In this document: positions 16,220 through 25,703 of the stretch, piece by piece | Numbering within the stretch: position 1 is the stretch's first letter | How the letters are laid out: each line of letters begins with the position of its first letter | DNA from: Kaistia granuli DSM 23481 | GTDB lineage: Bacteria > Pseudomonadota > Alphaproteobacteria > Rhizobiales > Kaistiaceae | Assembly (NCBI RefSeq): GCF_000380505.1 | Contig: NZ_AQYH01000007.1 | Span: 124,001 to 188,000, forward strand | Direction: 5' to 3' | DNA: 64,000 bases | Translations under genes and position numbers: made by a program | Notes under the pieces: model-generated | Told to the model about the DNA's origin: nothing | Database searches by the model: none | What the model saw: the letters and a program-made list of their open reading frames with translations, nothing else

Positions 16220-19200
16220 CTACCACTTGACGCGGAAGCCGGCTGTGCCCTTCAGGTCGTAGCTGTCGGCGACGTTCTGGAGACTGGTGTTGATCGAGCC
16301 CTCGCCATAGATCGAGTACTTGTCGTCATTCCAGTCATAGGAGCCGCCGAGGCCGACGCCGCCCCAGAAGCGGTCGTCGCGGCTGGCAAGCGTCGCACCG
16401 GAGACATCGACCGAGGTCCCGTCGAGGAACTCGTAGTAGAGGTTGGCGATACCGTAGATGTGGCTGCGCGAAACTAGGCCGTTTTCGCCACGCCAGGACT
16501 CGTTCTGATCGAGCGACATGCCGAGACGCCCACGCAGGCTGTCATTGTTGAGCAGGGAGACCGCGGCGATGTCCCGACCCTCATAGGTCTGCGTGAAGGA
16601 GTCGAAGTCGACGGAGGAGTAGACCAACTGGGCCTGCGGCGTAAGCGACAGGCCGTTGTCGAGGCCAATCCGCTTGCCGGTCTCCAGCGACAGGGCATAA
16701 CCGGTGCCGTCATTGCCGGAGGCGAGGTTGCCCAGAACGTCCGAGCCGAGATCGCTGTCATACCAGCTTACCTGTGCCTGGCCGTCGACATAGAAGCCGC
16801 TATTGCCGTACCAGGTCAGCGTGCCGCCGAAGCCCGCGCCATCCGTGCTGATCGAGCCATTGCCGAACGAGGACGAGATGTCCGCCGAGGCATGACCATA
16901 GTGACCGGTCACGGCGCCGATCAGCTTGCCGGATTCGTTTTCGAGAACCGAGAAGTCGACGCCGGCCTGGAACTTCAGCGTGTCGAAGTCGTAGTTGGAG
17001 CCCGTGGTCGAGACGGCAGGGTCGATCGAGGTATGGGCTGCCTCGATGCGGCCCCAGATGCCGCGACCTTCGATGCTCGACAGGGGCTCGCCGGCCAGCT
17101 TGGAGTCCGTGTCCACCGCGCCGCCGCTCCACGAGCGGTTGCCGACGCGCTGCTGCAGGGTCGACAGGCTGTTGAGGCCGAGCAGGACGCCGGCATAGGC
17201 CTCGAAGACCGGCGCGCCGGGCTGGTAGAGCAGGCCGCCAGGGTTCGAGCCGGTCGGAGCAAGCTGCGAACGCAAGTACCAGTCGCCGTCATCCGGGGTC
17301 GAGATGCCGTTCTTCCACAGCGTGTAGCCATAGGCGCCGCCAAGCACCGCCTGTTGACCGGCGATCTCATAGTCGCCGACCAGCGAGAACGCGCCGTCGG
17401 AAGCACCACTGACGTTGATGATCTTGATGCCTTCGACCGTCTGGGCGCCGGTGCCGCCGATATTGTTCACGACGACGGACGTGTTGCCGACGGCCGTGCC
17501 GCCCAGGAAGGTCATCGTGTCGGTGGCGGAAGTGTCGCCGCCCAACACCGTGTCGACAACCAGGGTGCCATTGTTACCCGTGTAGAGGCCGTTGACCTTG
17601 AGATCGTCGTCGGCAGCGCCATCGGCGATCGAGATCGTGCCGCCATTGGTGAGGAAGCCCGTGATGTACGTATCGCCGCGGCCGGGATTGCCTGCGTCGT
17701 CATTGACGTCGCTGAGGAAGGTGGTGCCGGCATCCAGCGTGAGGTTGCCCCAGATGTTCAGGCCGTGCTGGTTGCTTTCCAGCGTCGATCCATTGGTAAG
17801 GAAAATGCCGGTACCCGCCACGCCTGCCGTGCCGACGTACAGGTTGCCCAGCGGGCCGTCCAGCGTCAGGTAGCTGTTGCTGACGTTGAAGACATCCCAT
17901 CCGACAATGTTGTTGGCGTTATAGGTGCTGTTCGCATCGTACAGGTTCAGAATGTCGTCGCTGTTGGTGCCGCCATAGCCGCCATTCACCTCGGTGATGC
18001 CGGAGAAGCCGCCATGGAGATCCAGGCGATCCCCGCCCAATCCCAGGAGCACGCGGCCGTTGACGCTGTTCTTCTCGACCTCGACCGTATTGGGGTCATC
18101 AACGATCTCGATGGCATTCTCGATGATGACATGGCTGTCGCCGATGTAGTTGCCAATAGCGTGACCGCTCGCCGACTCGATGACAGAGCCATTCTTGACG
18201 GTGATGTTGGTCAGCACGTTGTCATTGGTCTGGGTCCAGATGCCCCAACCATCGCCAGCCTCAATATGGCCGGTGGTCGTGACATTGAGGTCATTCAGAG
18301 TCTGGTCCGCCAGGGCAGCAGAGGACGTGCCAACATATACGCCGTTGTCGCGGCCCTTCACGTCATTGACAGTGATATTGACCTTCCCGACAGCGGCGTT
18401 ATCGGCATAAAACTCAATGCCATCGTCACCGGAGACGATGGAGTCGCGCACCGTGATATTGACCGTGCCGTCACCGCTGTGGAACGCATTGATGCCGTCG
18501 TCACCGGCGGTGATGCTGTTCACGTCGATGGTGAGATCCTTCGTGGTCCAGTCCGTGTCGAGCCAGATGCCGATAAAGCCTGAGTCGATATCGTTGGCAG
18601 TAACAGAGACGTCGCCGGAACCCCAGGTGTTGAAGCGGATGCCGCTGGCACCTGACGTAACGTCGTTCACCTTGATCGTGAGATCGGTCGTGTTCGCATT
18701 CGCCTCGAGATTGATGCCTTCGTTGCCGGCGTAGATGTTGCCGACATCGATGGTCGTCGCGCCTGCGGCAAGGCTCGGATCGATATCGATCCAGATGCCG
18801 TTCGTGCCGGCCGTGATGGAGTCGTGCACCGTGATGTTGGTGTCGCCGGTGCCGCTCGAGAAGCCGTAGATGCCGTTGGCGTTCGTGGACGTGATCTTAT
18901 TGACGTCGACGGTGAAGTCGTGCGTCTGCGGACCGTTGTCGAAATGGATGCCGTTGCTGCCCGACGCGATGTCATGGGCAGTAATCGACACATCACCCGT
19001 GCCGGCGTTGCCGCTGAAACTGATGCCGTAGCCATCCGCGTTGATGTCGTTGACATCAATGGTCAGACCGGCGGAGTTCCCGCCCATCGTAGCCAGGATA
19101 CCCGTGCTGCCGGCGGTGATGACACCGTTGGTGGCGACGCCAATCGCACCGGCGTTGGCGCCGTACATGTAGATGCCGTGTCCTGTGCCGGTGATCGCGG

Positions 19201-19606
19201 ATGCGTTGGTATCCGTGAAGGAGATGTCGCCGGTGCCGCTGCCCGTGATGGTAATGGCGGTGCCGTTGGCATCGATGCCGAAGCCCTGATCGGTCGTCAC
19301 CGTGGTCGTGCCGGGATTATCGATCGAAATCGGCGTGTCGGTGCCGGGCGCGCCCGCCGGATCCTCACAGGTAAAATTGATGTTGTCGGTCGTGCTGCAC
19401 GAGCCGGCGAGGGCCGCGGAGCCGGAGAATGCGACGACGCCCAGCGCGACCAGTCCGGCCGAGGCAAGTTGCGGCGCAACGCTGCCGACGATGCCCTTGA
19501 ACTTGAGCATGCGACCACCCCGAATGAGTAGCGAACGCCAGCCGGCATCCTGACTTGAGCGCCCCTGCGACTGTTCGCTGGCAGGGATTGCGGGAGTGTT
19601 GGGCAT
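16220..19606 (-). CDS. Autotransporter with beta-helix passenger and C-terminal beta-barrel
   Basis: A 1,128-residue type Va secreted or surface protein. The N-terminus has an extended signal region: about 32 leader residues before MLKFKGIVGSVAP, a hydrophobic core and cleavage near SAALAG/SC. Residues ~60-530 consist of short repeats rich in Gly, Asp, Asn, Ile and Val (patterns such as ITVNDV, ITAGDDGI and SGDDGIEF), as in parallel beta-helices. A smoother beta region follows. The last ~280 residues form the autotransporter barrel, ending in the aromatic-terminated strand GTAGFRVKW. An alternative start at 19510 (MLKF) also has a good ribosome binding site. A terminator follows directly. Binding target unknown; adhesion is the usual role. 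Confidence 0.9.
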   Translation of the reverse strand: MPNTPAIPASEQSQGRSSQDAGWRSLLIRGGRMLKFKGIVGSVAPQLASAGLVALGVVAFSGSAALAGSCSTTDNINFTCEDPAGAPGTDTPISIDNPGTTTVTTDQGFGIDANGTAITITGSGTGDISFTDTNASAITGTGHGIYMYGANAGAIGVATNGVITAGSTGILATMGGNSAGLTIDVNDINADGYGISFSGNAGTGDVSITAHDIASGSNGIHFDNGPQTHDFTVDVNKITSTNANGIYGFSSGTGDTNITVHDSITAGTNGIWIDIDPSLAAGATTIDVGNIYAGNEGINLEANANTTDLTIKVNDVTSGASGIRFNTWGSGDVSVTANDIDSGFIGIWLDTDWTTKDLTIDVNSITAGDDGINAFHSGDGTVNITVRDSIVSGDDGIEFYADNAAVGKVNITVNDVKGRDNGVYVGTSSAALADQTLNDLNVTTTGHIEAGDGWGIWTQTNDNVLTNITVKNGSVIESASGHAIGNYIGDSHVIIENAIEIVDDPNTVEVEKNSVNGRVLLGLGGDRLDLHGGFSGITEVNGGYGGTNSDDILNLYDANSTYNANNIVGWDVFNVSNSYLTLDGPLGNLYVGTAGVAGTGIFLTNGSTLESNQHGLNIWGNLTLDAGTTFLSDVNDDAGNPGRGDTYITGFLTNGGTISIADGAADDDLKVNGLYTGNNGTLVVDTVLGGDTSATDTMTFLGGTAVGNTSVVVNNIGGTGAQTVEGIKIINVSGASDGAFSLVGDYEIAGQQAVLGGAYGYTLWKNGISTPDDGDWYLRSQLAPTGSNPGGLLYQPGAPVFEAYAGVLLGLNSLSTLQQRVGNRSWSGGAVDTDSKLAGEPLSSIEGRGIWGRIEAAHTSIDPAVSTTGSNYDFDTLKFQAGVDFSVLENESGKLIGAVTGHYGHASADISSSFGNGSISTDGAGFGGTLTWYGNSGFYVDGQAQVSWYDSDLGSDVLGNLASGNDGTGYALSLETGKRIGLDNGLSLTPQAQLVYSSVDFDSFTQTYEGRDIAAVSLLNNDSLRGRLGMSLDQNESWRGENGLVSRSHIYGIANLYYEFLDGTSVDVSGATLASRDDRFWGGVGLGGSYDWNDDKYSIYGEGSINTSLQNVADSYDLKGTAGFRVKW

Positions 19607-20241
19607 GCTGCTGTCCTGAACGTTTTGGTGATGAAGAAAGGTCAGGGGCGGGAGAGGCGCGGGAACTTGCGGCTATCCGTTCGACCGGCCTGAAAACGGA
19701 CGTTGATATCCGGCGTGCGGGGAGCGGATCGGCATCCCGGCAGAAGGCTTCCGGCGCGCAACGCATCGGCCTGCACGGCTCGATCGAGCGTGCTGATCGC
19801 GCAAGGTCGGGGAGGGCAGTCTCCGGATAGAAGCCAGGGAAAGGACGAAGACACCTTCGATCTCGGATACCTCATGGGTATCGTGAAGAACGAAGGGGGC
19901 ACTGGCTGAAGTCCCCACTGTGAAAATGGGTTGGCCGAGTTGCGGAGAACGAAAGTGTCTCGGCCCGGCAAGTCCTTCGAACAGATCTAGGCTCATTGCG
20001 ACCCCGCCTGCATGCAAGGTTGCCATCGCGGATTCCGCAACACGCCTCGCTGCATGTCTCATTCGAATCCGCCAATGCGAATTCTTCCCCGCTCCATAAT
20101 TAGTTGTCAGGATGAAACTTCACAATTTCAGTAGATGTCAGATACTCTCACTCCCTGACACCTGCCAAAAACTTGTGTTTTGCCGGCCTAAATCATCGTC
20201 TGGCAAATATAATTTGCGAAATCTGGATAGGGCGGGCGATC
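19607..20241. other. Long intergenic region upstream of the autotransporter
   Basis: 635 bp without a convincing gene; the frames here have no family features or ribosome binding sites. It separates the response regulator gene from the autotransporter and probably holds the latter's promoter and a long leader. Confidence 0.5.
20105..20160. promoter_or_regulatory. Cluster of TGTCAG/CTGACA elements
   Basis: TGTCAGG at 20105-20111, TGTCAG at 20136-20141 (31 bp, about three helical turns, apart) and the inverted CCTGACA at 20154-20160. Another CCTGACA lies at 22956-22962 in the control region of the histidine kinase and outer-membrane protein genes. They may be response-regulator sites; weak evidence. 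Confidence 0.3.
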
Positions 20242-20955
20242 TTACTCGGGAAAGGCGAATCCCTGACCGCGGATTGCATGCAAAGGCAGCTGCATGTCGC
20301 ACTTCTCGGCCCGCCGGCGCAGGCGACTTGCAAGGGTGTCCAACTGGGCATAGTTGAAGTCGTAGATGTCCGCGCCGAGCGCCTCGACGAGGGCGCGGCG
20401 CTCGACGGTCTTGCCGCGCTCATCGAACAGGCGCGCGAGGAATCGCTTCTCCGACGCGGTGAGACGGAGACGATGGCCAAGCCCATCTGTCAGTACCCAT
20501 CCGCTTTCCACCAGCGCCCATTGCGGCGTGGGTGGCGGCGAGGGCACGATCTGGCGCTTCACGCGCTCGTTGAGCGAAACCAGCGTGGCGGCAAGCTCGC
20601 GAATGTCGATCGGCTTCACGAGATAGGCATCCGCGCCCTTTTCAAGCGCATTGACCCGGTCCTCGACGGAGCCCCTTGCCGTCGCCATCACGATCCCCAC
20701 GGACTGCGAGGCCCGCAGATGGCTAGCGATAGACAGGCCATCCTCGCCCTCCAGGCCAATGTCGAGAATGACGATATCAGACGGCTTGGCCGCAAAGGCC
20801 CGGTAGAGGGCAGCCGCGTCGCGAAATCCGTGCACGTTCAAGCCCAGTCTGGTCAGGCCGAGCAGCATTTCCTCCCGGAAATCCTCATCATCGTCGACGA
20901 GGTAGACAAGGGGAGAGAGGGCGACGCGGCCCTGCTTGAGTGCTTCTCCGGGCAT
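20242..20955 (-). CDS. OmpR-type two-component response regulator
   Basis: 237 residues. The receiver domain (about 14-130) has the acidic pocket VDDDEDF, the phosphoacceptor Asp in IVILDIGLEGEDG, the Thr in MATARGS and the Lys in YLVKPID. The C-terminal winged-helix domain (about 145-237) has LTASEKRFLARLF and LASRLRRRAEK, the DNA-recognition part. A GGAGA Shine-Dalgarno precedes the ATG by 8 bp. The orphan-like histidine kinase gene at 23193 is the likely partner, with one outer-membrane protein gene between them. Confidence 0.9.
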   Translation of the reverse strand: MPGEALKQGRVALSPLVYLVDDDEDFREEMLLGLTRLGLNVHGFRDAAALYRAFAAKPSDIVILDIGLEGEDGLSIASHLRASQSVGIVMATARGSVEDRVNALEKGADAYLVKPIDIRELAATLVSLNERVKRQIVPSPPPTPQWALVESGWVLTDGLGHRLRLTASEKRFLARLFDERGKTVERRALVEALGADIYDFNYAQLDTLASRLRRRAEKCDMQLPLHAIRGQGFAFPE

Positions 20956-21427
20956 TAACGGATCTCCAACGCAACAATTCCAATAATTCGAGGCGCGTAC
21001 CGCGACACCGCGCCAGGTGATCGACGGACCATTCAGGACGTTCGCGGACGTGGTTCCCCGTCAACGGTCTCGATGCCATGCATCGATCGTCAAGATTCCG
21101 CAGGGTCTCCTACCGGTACGTCGATAGCGGGGTGCAGCGATAGGCGAAATGCTCGTTTGTGGCATCCATCCAGTCGCGCTGGCTCGGAGCCGGGACGAGG
21201 GTCGGCGGATTGGGCGACTGGATCATGCATTCTAGGCGGGGCGGGGCCATTTTCTGCTCTCGACAGTTGGCGCATGAAGTGTCCATTGCCATGCTTGGCC
21301 CGGCCATCTCAGCTTCGACGAAGATTGGCGCATGGCGCACGAGACGAGCAAGCCTTGTGCGACACGCCGTAATCCACCAGTTGGGGCACCGAAATTTCCC
21401 GTCCATCATACGTCTTGGAAACGACCA
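20956..21427. other. Intergenic region, no gene seen
   Basis: 472 bp between the response regulator start and the end of the outer-membrane protein gene, both leftward. Holds the regulator's promoter presumably; no clear motif seen. Confidence 0.4.
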
Positions 21428-22747
21428 TCAGGGCAAGCTGCCGCGATGGATTTCCCGAGTACAATGCTGTCGCTCAGGCGCCTGGCGGTCCGGGCGGTCC
21501 GTCCGGACCCTCCGGCCCTGTCGGCCCCGGCGCTCCCGGCGCGCCGTCCGATCCTGGCAGGCCGTCCGTTCCGCTCGTTCCGGGCGGGCCGGTCGGTCCC
21601 TCCGCTCGGGGGGGCCCAGGAGCTCCGGGGCTCCTGGGGCCCCCGGCCGCGCGACGACATTGACGGAACGCGGCAGATCGCCGGCATCGCGACCGAGATA
21701 GGTCGGCATGTAATCTTCGCGATCGCGCCGGATTAGCGACTTATTGCCGGTGCCGAAGTGGAAGAGAAGACTGCCCATGGCGGTCACGTCGCTGCCACCG
21801 CGGTCGCTGCCGCCGACATCGAACGCGACATCGCCGAAGATCGAAGCGGCGGTACCGGTCGTGAACTGGGTCAGGTATTCCGCCCCGCCAACGACTTCGG
21901 TCCTGTCGCCGCCAAACGCATCGGCGTAGCGCAGGCCCGCATTCACCTTGAAGTTGTCGGTGGCGTACCAGTTGGCGCGGCCCTCGGCGAACAGACCGGC
22001 ACTGTCGTCCAGAGAATCCCAGTTGACACCGGCGAGGCCTTCGAGGGTAACGCGGTCCAGATAGAGCTGGCCCTCGACGCCGACCTTGGCTTGCGAGACG
22101 CCCTGCTCGTAGTCGCCGCCGTCCTTATAGGAGCCGTTGCCGTAGAGGTAGCTGGCATAGGCGCCGATCGCGCCCTTCTCGGGGTCGCGCGTGAACAGGT
22201 GCACGGCGGAGCCGGCGAAGCCGTTCTCTTGCGAAATGCCGCCCAGCGCGTCGATCTGGACGCCGCCGCGCTCGCCGAGCGGAATAGCCAGCGATCCCTC
22301 CGTGTAGCCGTAGCCCGCATGGCGACCATTGCCGCCGCCACCACCGATGCGGAAATTCGGCGCAGCGACCGCCGACCGGCTTGGCGGCGACTCGCCGCCA
22401 TAGTCCACCATCATTCGCCCTCCGGCCGCCTGCGCGGAGATTTGTCCCTGAATGGCGTTGGATGCGGACCTGACCGCAGCCAGTTCGGCATGGGCCACCT
22501 GCAGTTCGGCTTCCAGGCGACGTTGGCCCTTCTGAAGGTCAAGTATCATCCTGTAGAGTTGATCATTGCTGGGCGTCTGCCCCATCGCCGTGGCGCCCAC
22601 CCCACTGCGCCGCGGACCGGATTGCTCGACATGGCCACCGCCATACGATTCCGCCACGTCGGCGGCCCCGGCGTACGAACTACCGAAAACGGCGGTAAGG
22701 GGGAGAACCGAGCAGCCTATATACAGTCTGCTCTGATGTTGTCTCAT
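21428..22747 (-). CDS. Outer-membrane beta-barrel protein with frameshifted collagen-like tail
   Basis: 439 residues as sequenced. A signal peptide (residues 1-28, ending SSYAGA/A) is followed by a short coiled-coil-like helix (about 58-100, [20 protein letters not shown]). A Gly- and aromatic-rich barrel (about 130-345) follows, with alternating strands such as [12 protein letters not shown] and [12 protein letters not shown]. After RPGAPGAP the frame turns into Arg-rich nonsense, while another frame encodes a Gly-X-Y collagen-like run that ends at 21474. The original protein was probably a barrel with a collagen-like C-terminal extension of about 60 residues. The gene is divergent from the histidine kinase. 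Exact function unknown. Confidence 0.75.
   Translation of the reverse strand: MRQHQSRLYIGCSVLPLTAVFGSSYAGAADVAESYGGGHVEQSGPRRSGVGATAMGQTPSNDQLYRMILDLQKGQRRLEAELQVAHAELAAVRSASNAIQGQISAQAAGGRMMVDYGGESPPSRSAVAAPNFRIGGGGGNGRHAGYGYTEGSLAIPLGERGGVQIDALGGISQENGFAGSAVHLFTRDPEKGAIGAYASYLYGNGSYKDGGDYEQGVSQAKVGVEGQLYLDRVTLEGLAGVNWDSLDDSAGLFAEGRANWYATDNFKVNAGLRYADAFGGDRTEVVGGAEYLTQFTTGTAASIFGDVAFDVGGSDRGGSDVTAMGSLLFHFGTGNKSLIRRDREDYMPTYLGRDAGDLPRSVNVVARPGAPGAPELLGPPERRDRPARPERAERTACQDRTARRERRGRQGRRVRTDRPDRQAPERQHCTREIHRGSLP
21474..21631 (-). other. Collagen-like Gly-X-Y coding segment, out of frame
   Basis: In the reverse frame ending with TGA at 21474-21476 the triplets read [15 protein letters not shown], then [26 protein letters not shown]. 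The upstream in-frame part already shows GAPGAP. One added base between 21608 and 21631 (a G7 tract lies at 21608-21614, a G4 at 21627-21630) would fuse both into about 17 Gly-X-Y triplets with one or two imperfect ones. Confidence 0.8.
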
Positions 22748-23192
22748 TCGGTTGTGGCCCCCGGGGCTGAATGGAACTCAGAGTTCGCGTGGTGTAGCCG
22801 GACTGCACCGACCCCGTCGGCTCGCGATTCTTCTTCTTGTCTGTCCCGCGATACGCACCGGCCAGTTTTGACTTGGGATCGAAATAATCGAAAGCGTTAC
22901 GAATGCCCTGCGTAATTGTTAACGCGATTCACCACAATTTCGGTAACTGGCGCTTCCTGACACTTGATTTCACTTGGCGGCCTTGAGGCAATTCAGTTCC
23001 GGAATCACCCTAATTTGCATGAGTGAAGAACTGGATTTTCCTCGTTGAGGAAGATCATGCTAATCGGCGCATGGGCTACCGAATGTTTTTGGCCCCTTCG
23101 GATTCGGCCGACGATTTGTTTAGCTTGCTCTTGAATGTATGGCGCTGAAGACGCCGAGGTTGCATTCGGCTAATTCTGGAGACAGCAAAAAC
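22748..23192. other. Divergent control region between outer-membrane protein and histidine kinase
   Basis: 445 bp, AT-richer than its surroundings towards the kinase side. Contains CCTGACA (22956-22962). No gene seen. Promoters for both flanking genes must lie here. Confidence 0.4.
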
Positions 23193-25229
23193 GTGAGCAC
23201 GTCGGTGGCGGGTATGGGGCCGGATCAAGCTGTTTTGGATATTGGTCTTCCGGGGGGCGACGGAGGAAGCGGCGCGCTGTTGCAGCGCAAGCGGCAGCTG
23301 CTCGTCGTGCGCCGGGTAACGCTGATCGCTGCCGTGACCTGGCTGGCGCTGGTGGCCGGCACGGGCTGGTGGATGTCGCAGCGCACGATGACGGCGCAGC
23401 TTAATAGCCTGGCAGCCAGCGCTGAATATGAGGCCATCACAACCACGCGCGTCATGGACCGGTTGTTCAATGAGATGGTCAGCATGGCCAACATGGTGGC
23501 GAACCGGGCCCAGGTTATCGAACTCGCAACCCGCTACCTCACCGATCCGCCGGGCGCCGCCGAACTGACGCGTCAGCAGCGCGCGGCGCAATTCACGCGC
23601 GATCCGCTGGTACGGCAGGTTGGCGACTTTATGAATGCGTTGGCGGCCGATCTTCGCTATGCACGCATCTACATGAACAACATGTCGGGTGATACCGTGA
23701 CGGCCAGCAACTGGGCCGAGCCGGAAAGCATCGTCGGCATGATTTATTCGGGCCGGCCCTACCTTGACGATGCCCTTCGCCACGGCACCGGCTCCTCGTT
23801 CGGAATCGCCCGCATCAACAAAACCCCGTCCTATTTCGTGGCCAGCCGAATCGATGATGCCAACGGCGTTCCGCAGGGATCGGTCACGGTGAAGTTCGAC
23901 GCGCCGGACGTGGCTCACTACCTGACGGGACGACACGTAGCCCTGGTCGTGAACCGTCAGGGACGCGTGATCACCACCTCGTCCGAACCCTTCATGCTCC
24001 GCAACGTGGCGGCTCTCCTGCCTCCGGGCACAGTCCTGCCGCCGGACGGCGAGGAAGTGCCGGGTAATCCCCTGGAGATACGTGCGATGGCCAACACAGC
24101 GTCGGCCGACCAGTGGCTCATCGAGGGCAGGCCCTATCTCCTGCGGAGCCAGTCTCTGACCAATACGCCGTACCAGCTGCTGACGCTGGCGGCGCTGGAA
24201 GAACTGGCGCCGATGCGCACGCAGCATCTCGTAACGACGGGGCTGGTGGCAGGTTTCGGCCTCGCCCTCATCCTCTTGTGCGGCCGTATCGCCGCCCAGC
24301 TTAGCGAGCGTCGCTTGCGAGCGGAACAGGATCGCGTGCTCGCAATCTCCAAGGCGGCCGAGCGCGACCTGACGATCAAGGTGCGCGAGAGGACGACGGA
24401 ACTGTCGGATGCCAACGCGACGCTCAAGGACGAGGTGGATCGCCGCCACATCCTGGAGACCAAGCTCCGGCAATCGCTTGACTCGGTCAATGATGCCCTT
24501 TCCCAGCAACGGGACTTCCTGGCGGTCGTCTCGCACGAGTTTCGCGGCCCGCTGGCCGTGATCGCCGCCGCCGCCGACAACCTGTCGATTTCGGCACCCG
24601 AAGGCGCCGAGGACGTCCGGACGCGCGCCTCCAGGATTCGCCAAACGGTCAAGCGCATGACCCTGCTGATCGAGAATGTCCTGGCTGGCGATCGGCTCGA
24701 CGCTACCGAGGCGCCGCGCGCGATCGTCGAAACGTTCGATCTCAACGAGATCCTCCGGATCGCGCAAGCGGCACTGGATGACGATGCCGTCGGTCGGGTT
24801 ACGTTTATTCCAGGAAATGAGGCGCGCGTGAGCGGCGACCGTTATCTCCTGGAAATCGCGCTTCAGAACCTGGTCCAGAATGCCCTGAAATACTCGGATC
24901 CGCCGAGCCCGATCACGGTCCGGCTTTCAGTCGACGAAGGCGTGGTGTTCGTGAAGGTGACCGACCAGGGCTCCGGCGTTTTGCCCGAGTTCCATGCCTT
25001 CATCTTCCTAAAATATTATCGCGCAGGGGGACAGCGGGCCAATGGCTCCGGATTGGGGCTTTACATCTCAAGGGAGATCGCGCGACAGCATGGCGGCGAG
25101 CTCACGCTGATCGCCAGCGACGAGAGCGGCTCGACATTCTGTCTTTCTCTCCCGCTCGTGGGATCAATTTCCGATGGTCCTCGATCCGAGCGTGTTGTAT
25201 CGCGTCGTTTCGTTGACGATCCAACTTAG
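23193..25229 (+). CDS. Sensor histidine kinase with extracytoplasmic CACHE-like domain
   Basis: About 678 residues from a GTG at 23193, chosen because GGAGA lies 10 bp upstream; an ATG at 23139 adds 18 residues but has no ribosome site. A transmembrane helix at about 35-55, a ~290-residue periplasmic region resembling a double CACHE sensor and a second helix (about 350-370, LVAGFGLALILLCG) are followed by a coiled coil. The kinase core has the H-box VVSHEFRGPLAV, N-box NLVQNALKYS, G1 DQGSGVL and G2 GSGLGLYIS. The F-box reads IFLKYYRAG rather than the usual IFEKFYRG. It probably phosphorylates the response regulator encoded at 20242-20955. Confidence 0.87.
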   Translation: MSTSVAGMGPDQAVLDIGLPGGDGGSGALLQRKRQLLVVRRVTLIAAVTWLALVAGTGWWMSQRTMTAQLNSLAASAEYEAITTTRVMDRLFNEMVSMANMVANRAQVIELATRYLTDPPGAAELTRQQRAAQFTRDPLVRQVGDFMNALAADLRYARIYMNNMSGDTVTASNWAEPESIVGMIYSGRPYLDDALRHGTGSSFGIARINKTPSYFVASRIDDANGVPQGSVTVKFDAPDVAHYLTGRHVALVVNRQGRVITTSSEPFMLRNVAALLPPGTVLPPDGEEVPGNPLEIRAMANTASADQWLIEGRPYLLRSQSLTNTPYQLLTLAALEELAPMRTQHLVTTGLVAGFGLALILLCGRIAAQLSERRLRAEQDRVLAISKAAERDLTIKVRERTTELSDANATLKDEVDRRHILETKLRQSLDSVNDALSQQRDFLAVVSHEFRGPLAVIAAAADNLSISAPEGAEDVRTRASRIRQTVKRMTLLIENVLAGDRLDATEAPRAIVETFDLNEILRIAQAALDDDAVGRVTFIPGNEARVSGDRYLLEIALQNLVQNALKYSDPPSPITVRLSVDEGVVFVKVTDQGSGVLPEFHAFIFLKYYRAGGQRANGSGLGLYISREIARQHGGELTLIASDESGSTFCLSLPLVGSISDGPRSERVVSRRFVDDPT

Positions 25230-25703
25230 GCTATTGATTTAGCCTAGGGACTTGTCAATGCCGGGTGTCGGGCATCCAGTCTTGAGCAGTCGAAGACTGC
25301 GGGTCTCCCTCGTTGGATAGCTGGCTGGAATGGAAGTCTTCAGGGAATCTATGTAGATATGCTGTGATGTTCTAAGTATTTCAAATAGAAAAATCGGGCC
25401 GTGCCGTAGCCAGGCATCGAGATGCATATTGGCGTGATGATATTTCGTGGTTGCCGGTCGTTTCCAGTTTGATATCGAAGGCGGCCATGGGCCATGGCTT
25501 TGGCCTGCCGAGCGAATTGCTGCTCCCCTTGCCCTATTTGCTAAGCCGTACTGGCCTTGGCTGCCTCCGGCTGGAAGATCATGCTGCGCGGAAAGGGTGG
25601 CGTGCCTACTCCGCAGGGATAGGAAGCACCGATCGGTCGGACCGGGCGGGCCGGAGCTTGGGCCGTGCGGCAACGGCCGCGCGACGTGTTCCCATGCGGG
25701 CGA
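25230..25703. other. Intergenic region between convergent genes
   Basis: 474 bp with no recognisable gene. A small inverted repeat TAGGCTA/TAGCCTA (25227-25246) overlaps the kinase stop codon but lacks a T-tract. Confidence 0.4.

Noticed and set aside
16892-18583. 563-codon rightward frame opposite the autotransporter
   Set aside because: Antisense of the repetitive passenger; its apparent repeats mirror those of the real gene.
23076-24767. 563-codon leftward frame opposite the histidine kinase
   Set aside because: Antisense shadow; the kinase has all conserved motifs on the other strand.
25227-25246. Hairpin TAGGCTA/TAGCCTA as terminator of the kinase gene
   Set aside because: Stem is short and AT-rich, with no T-tract after it.
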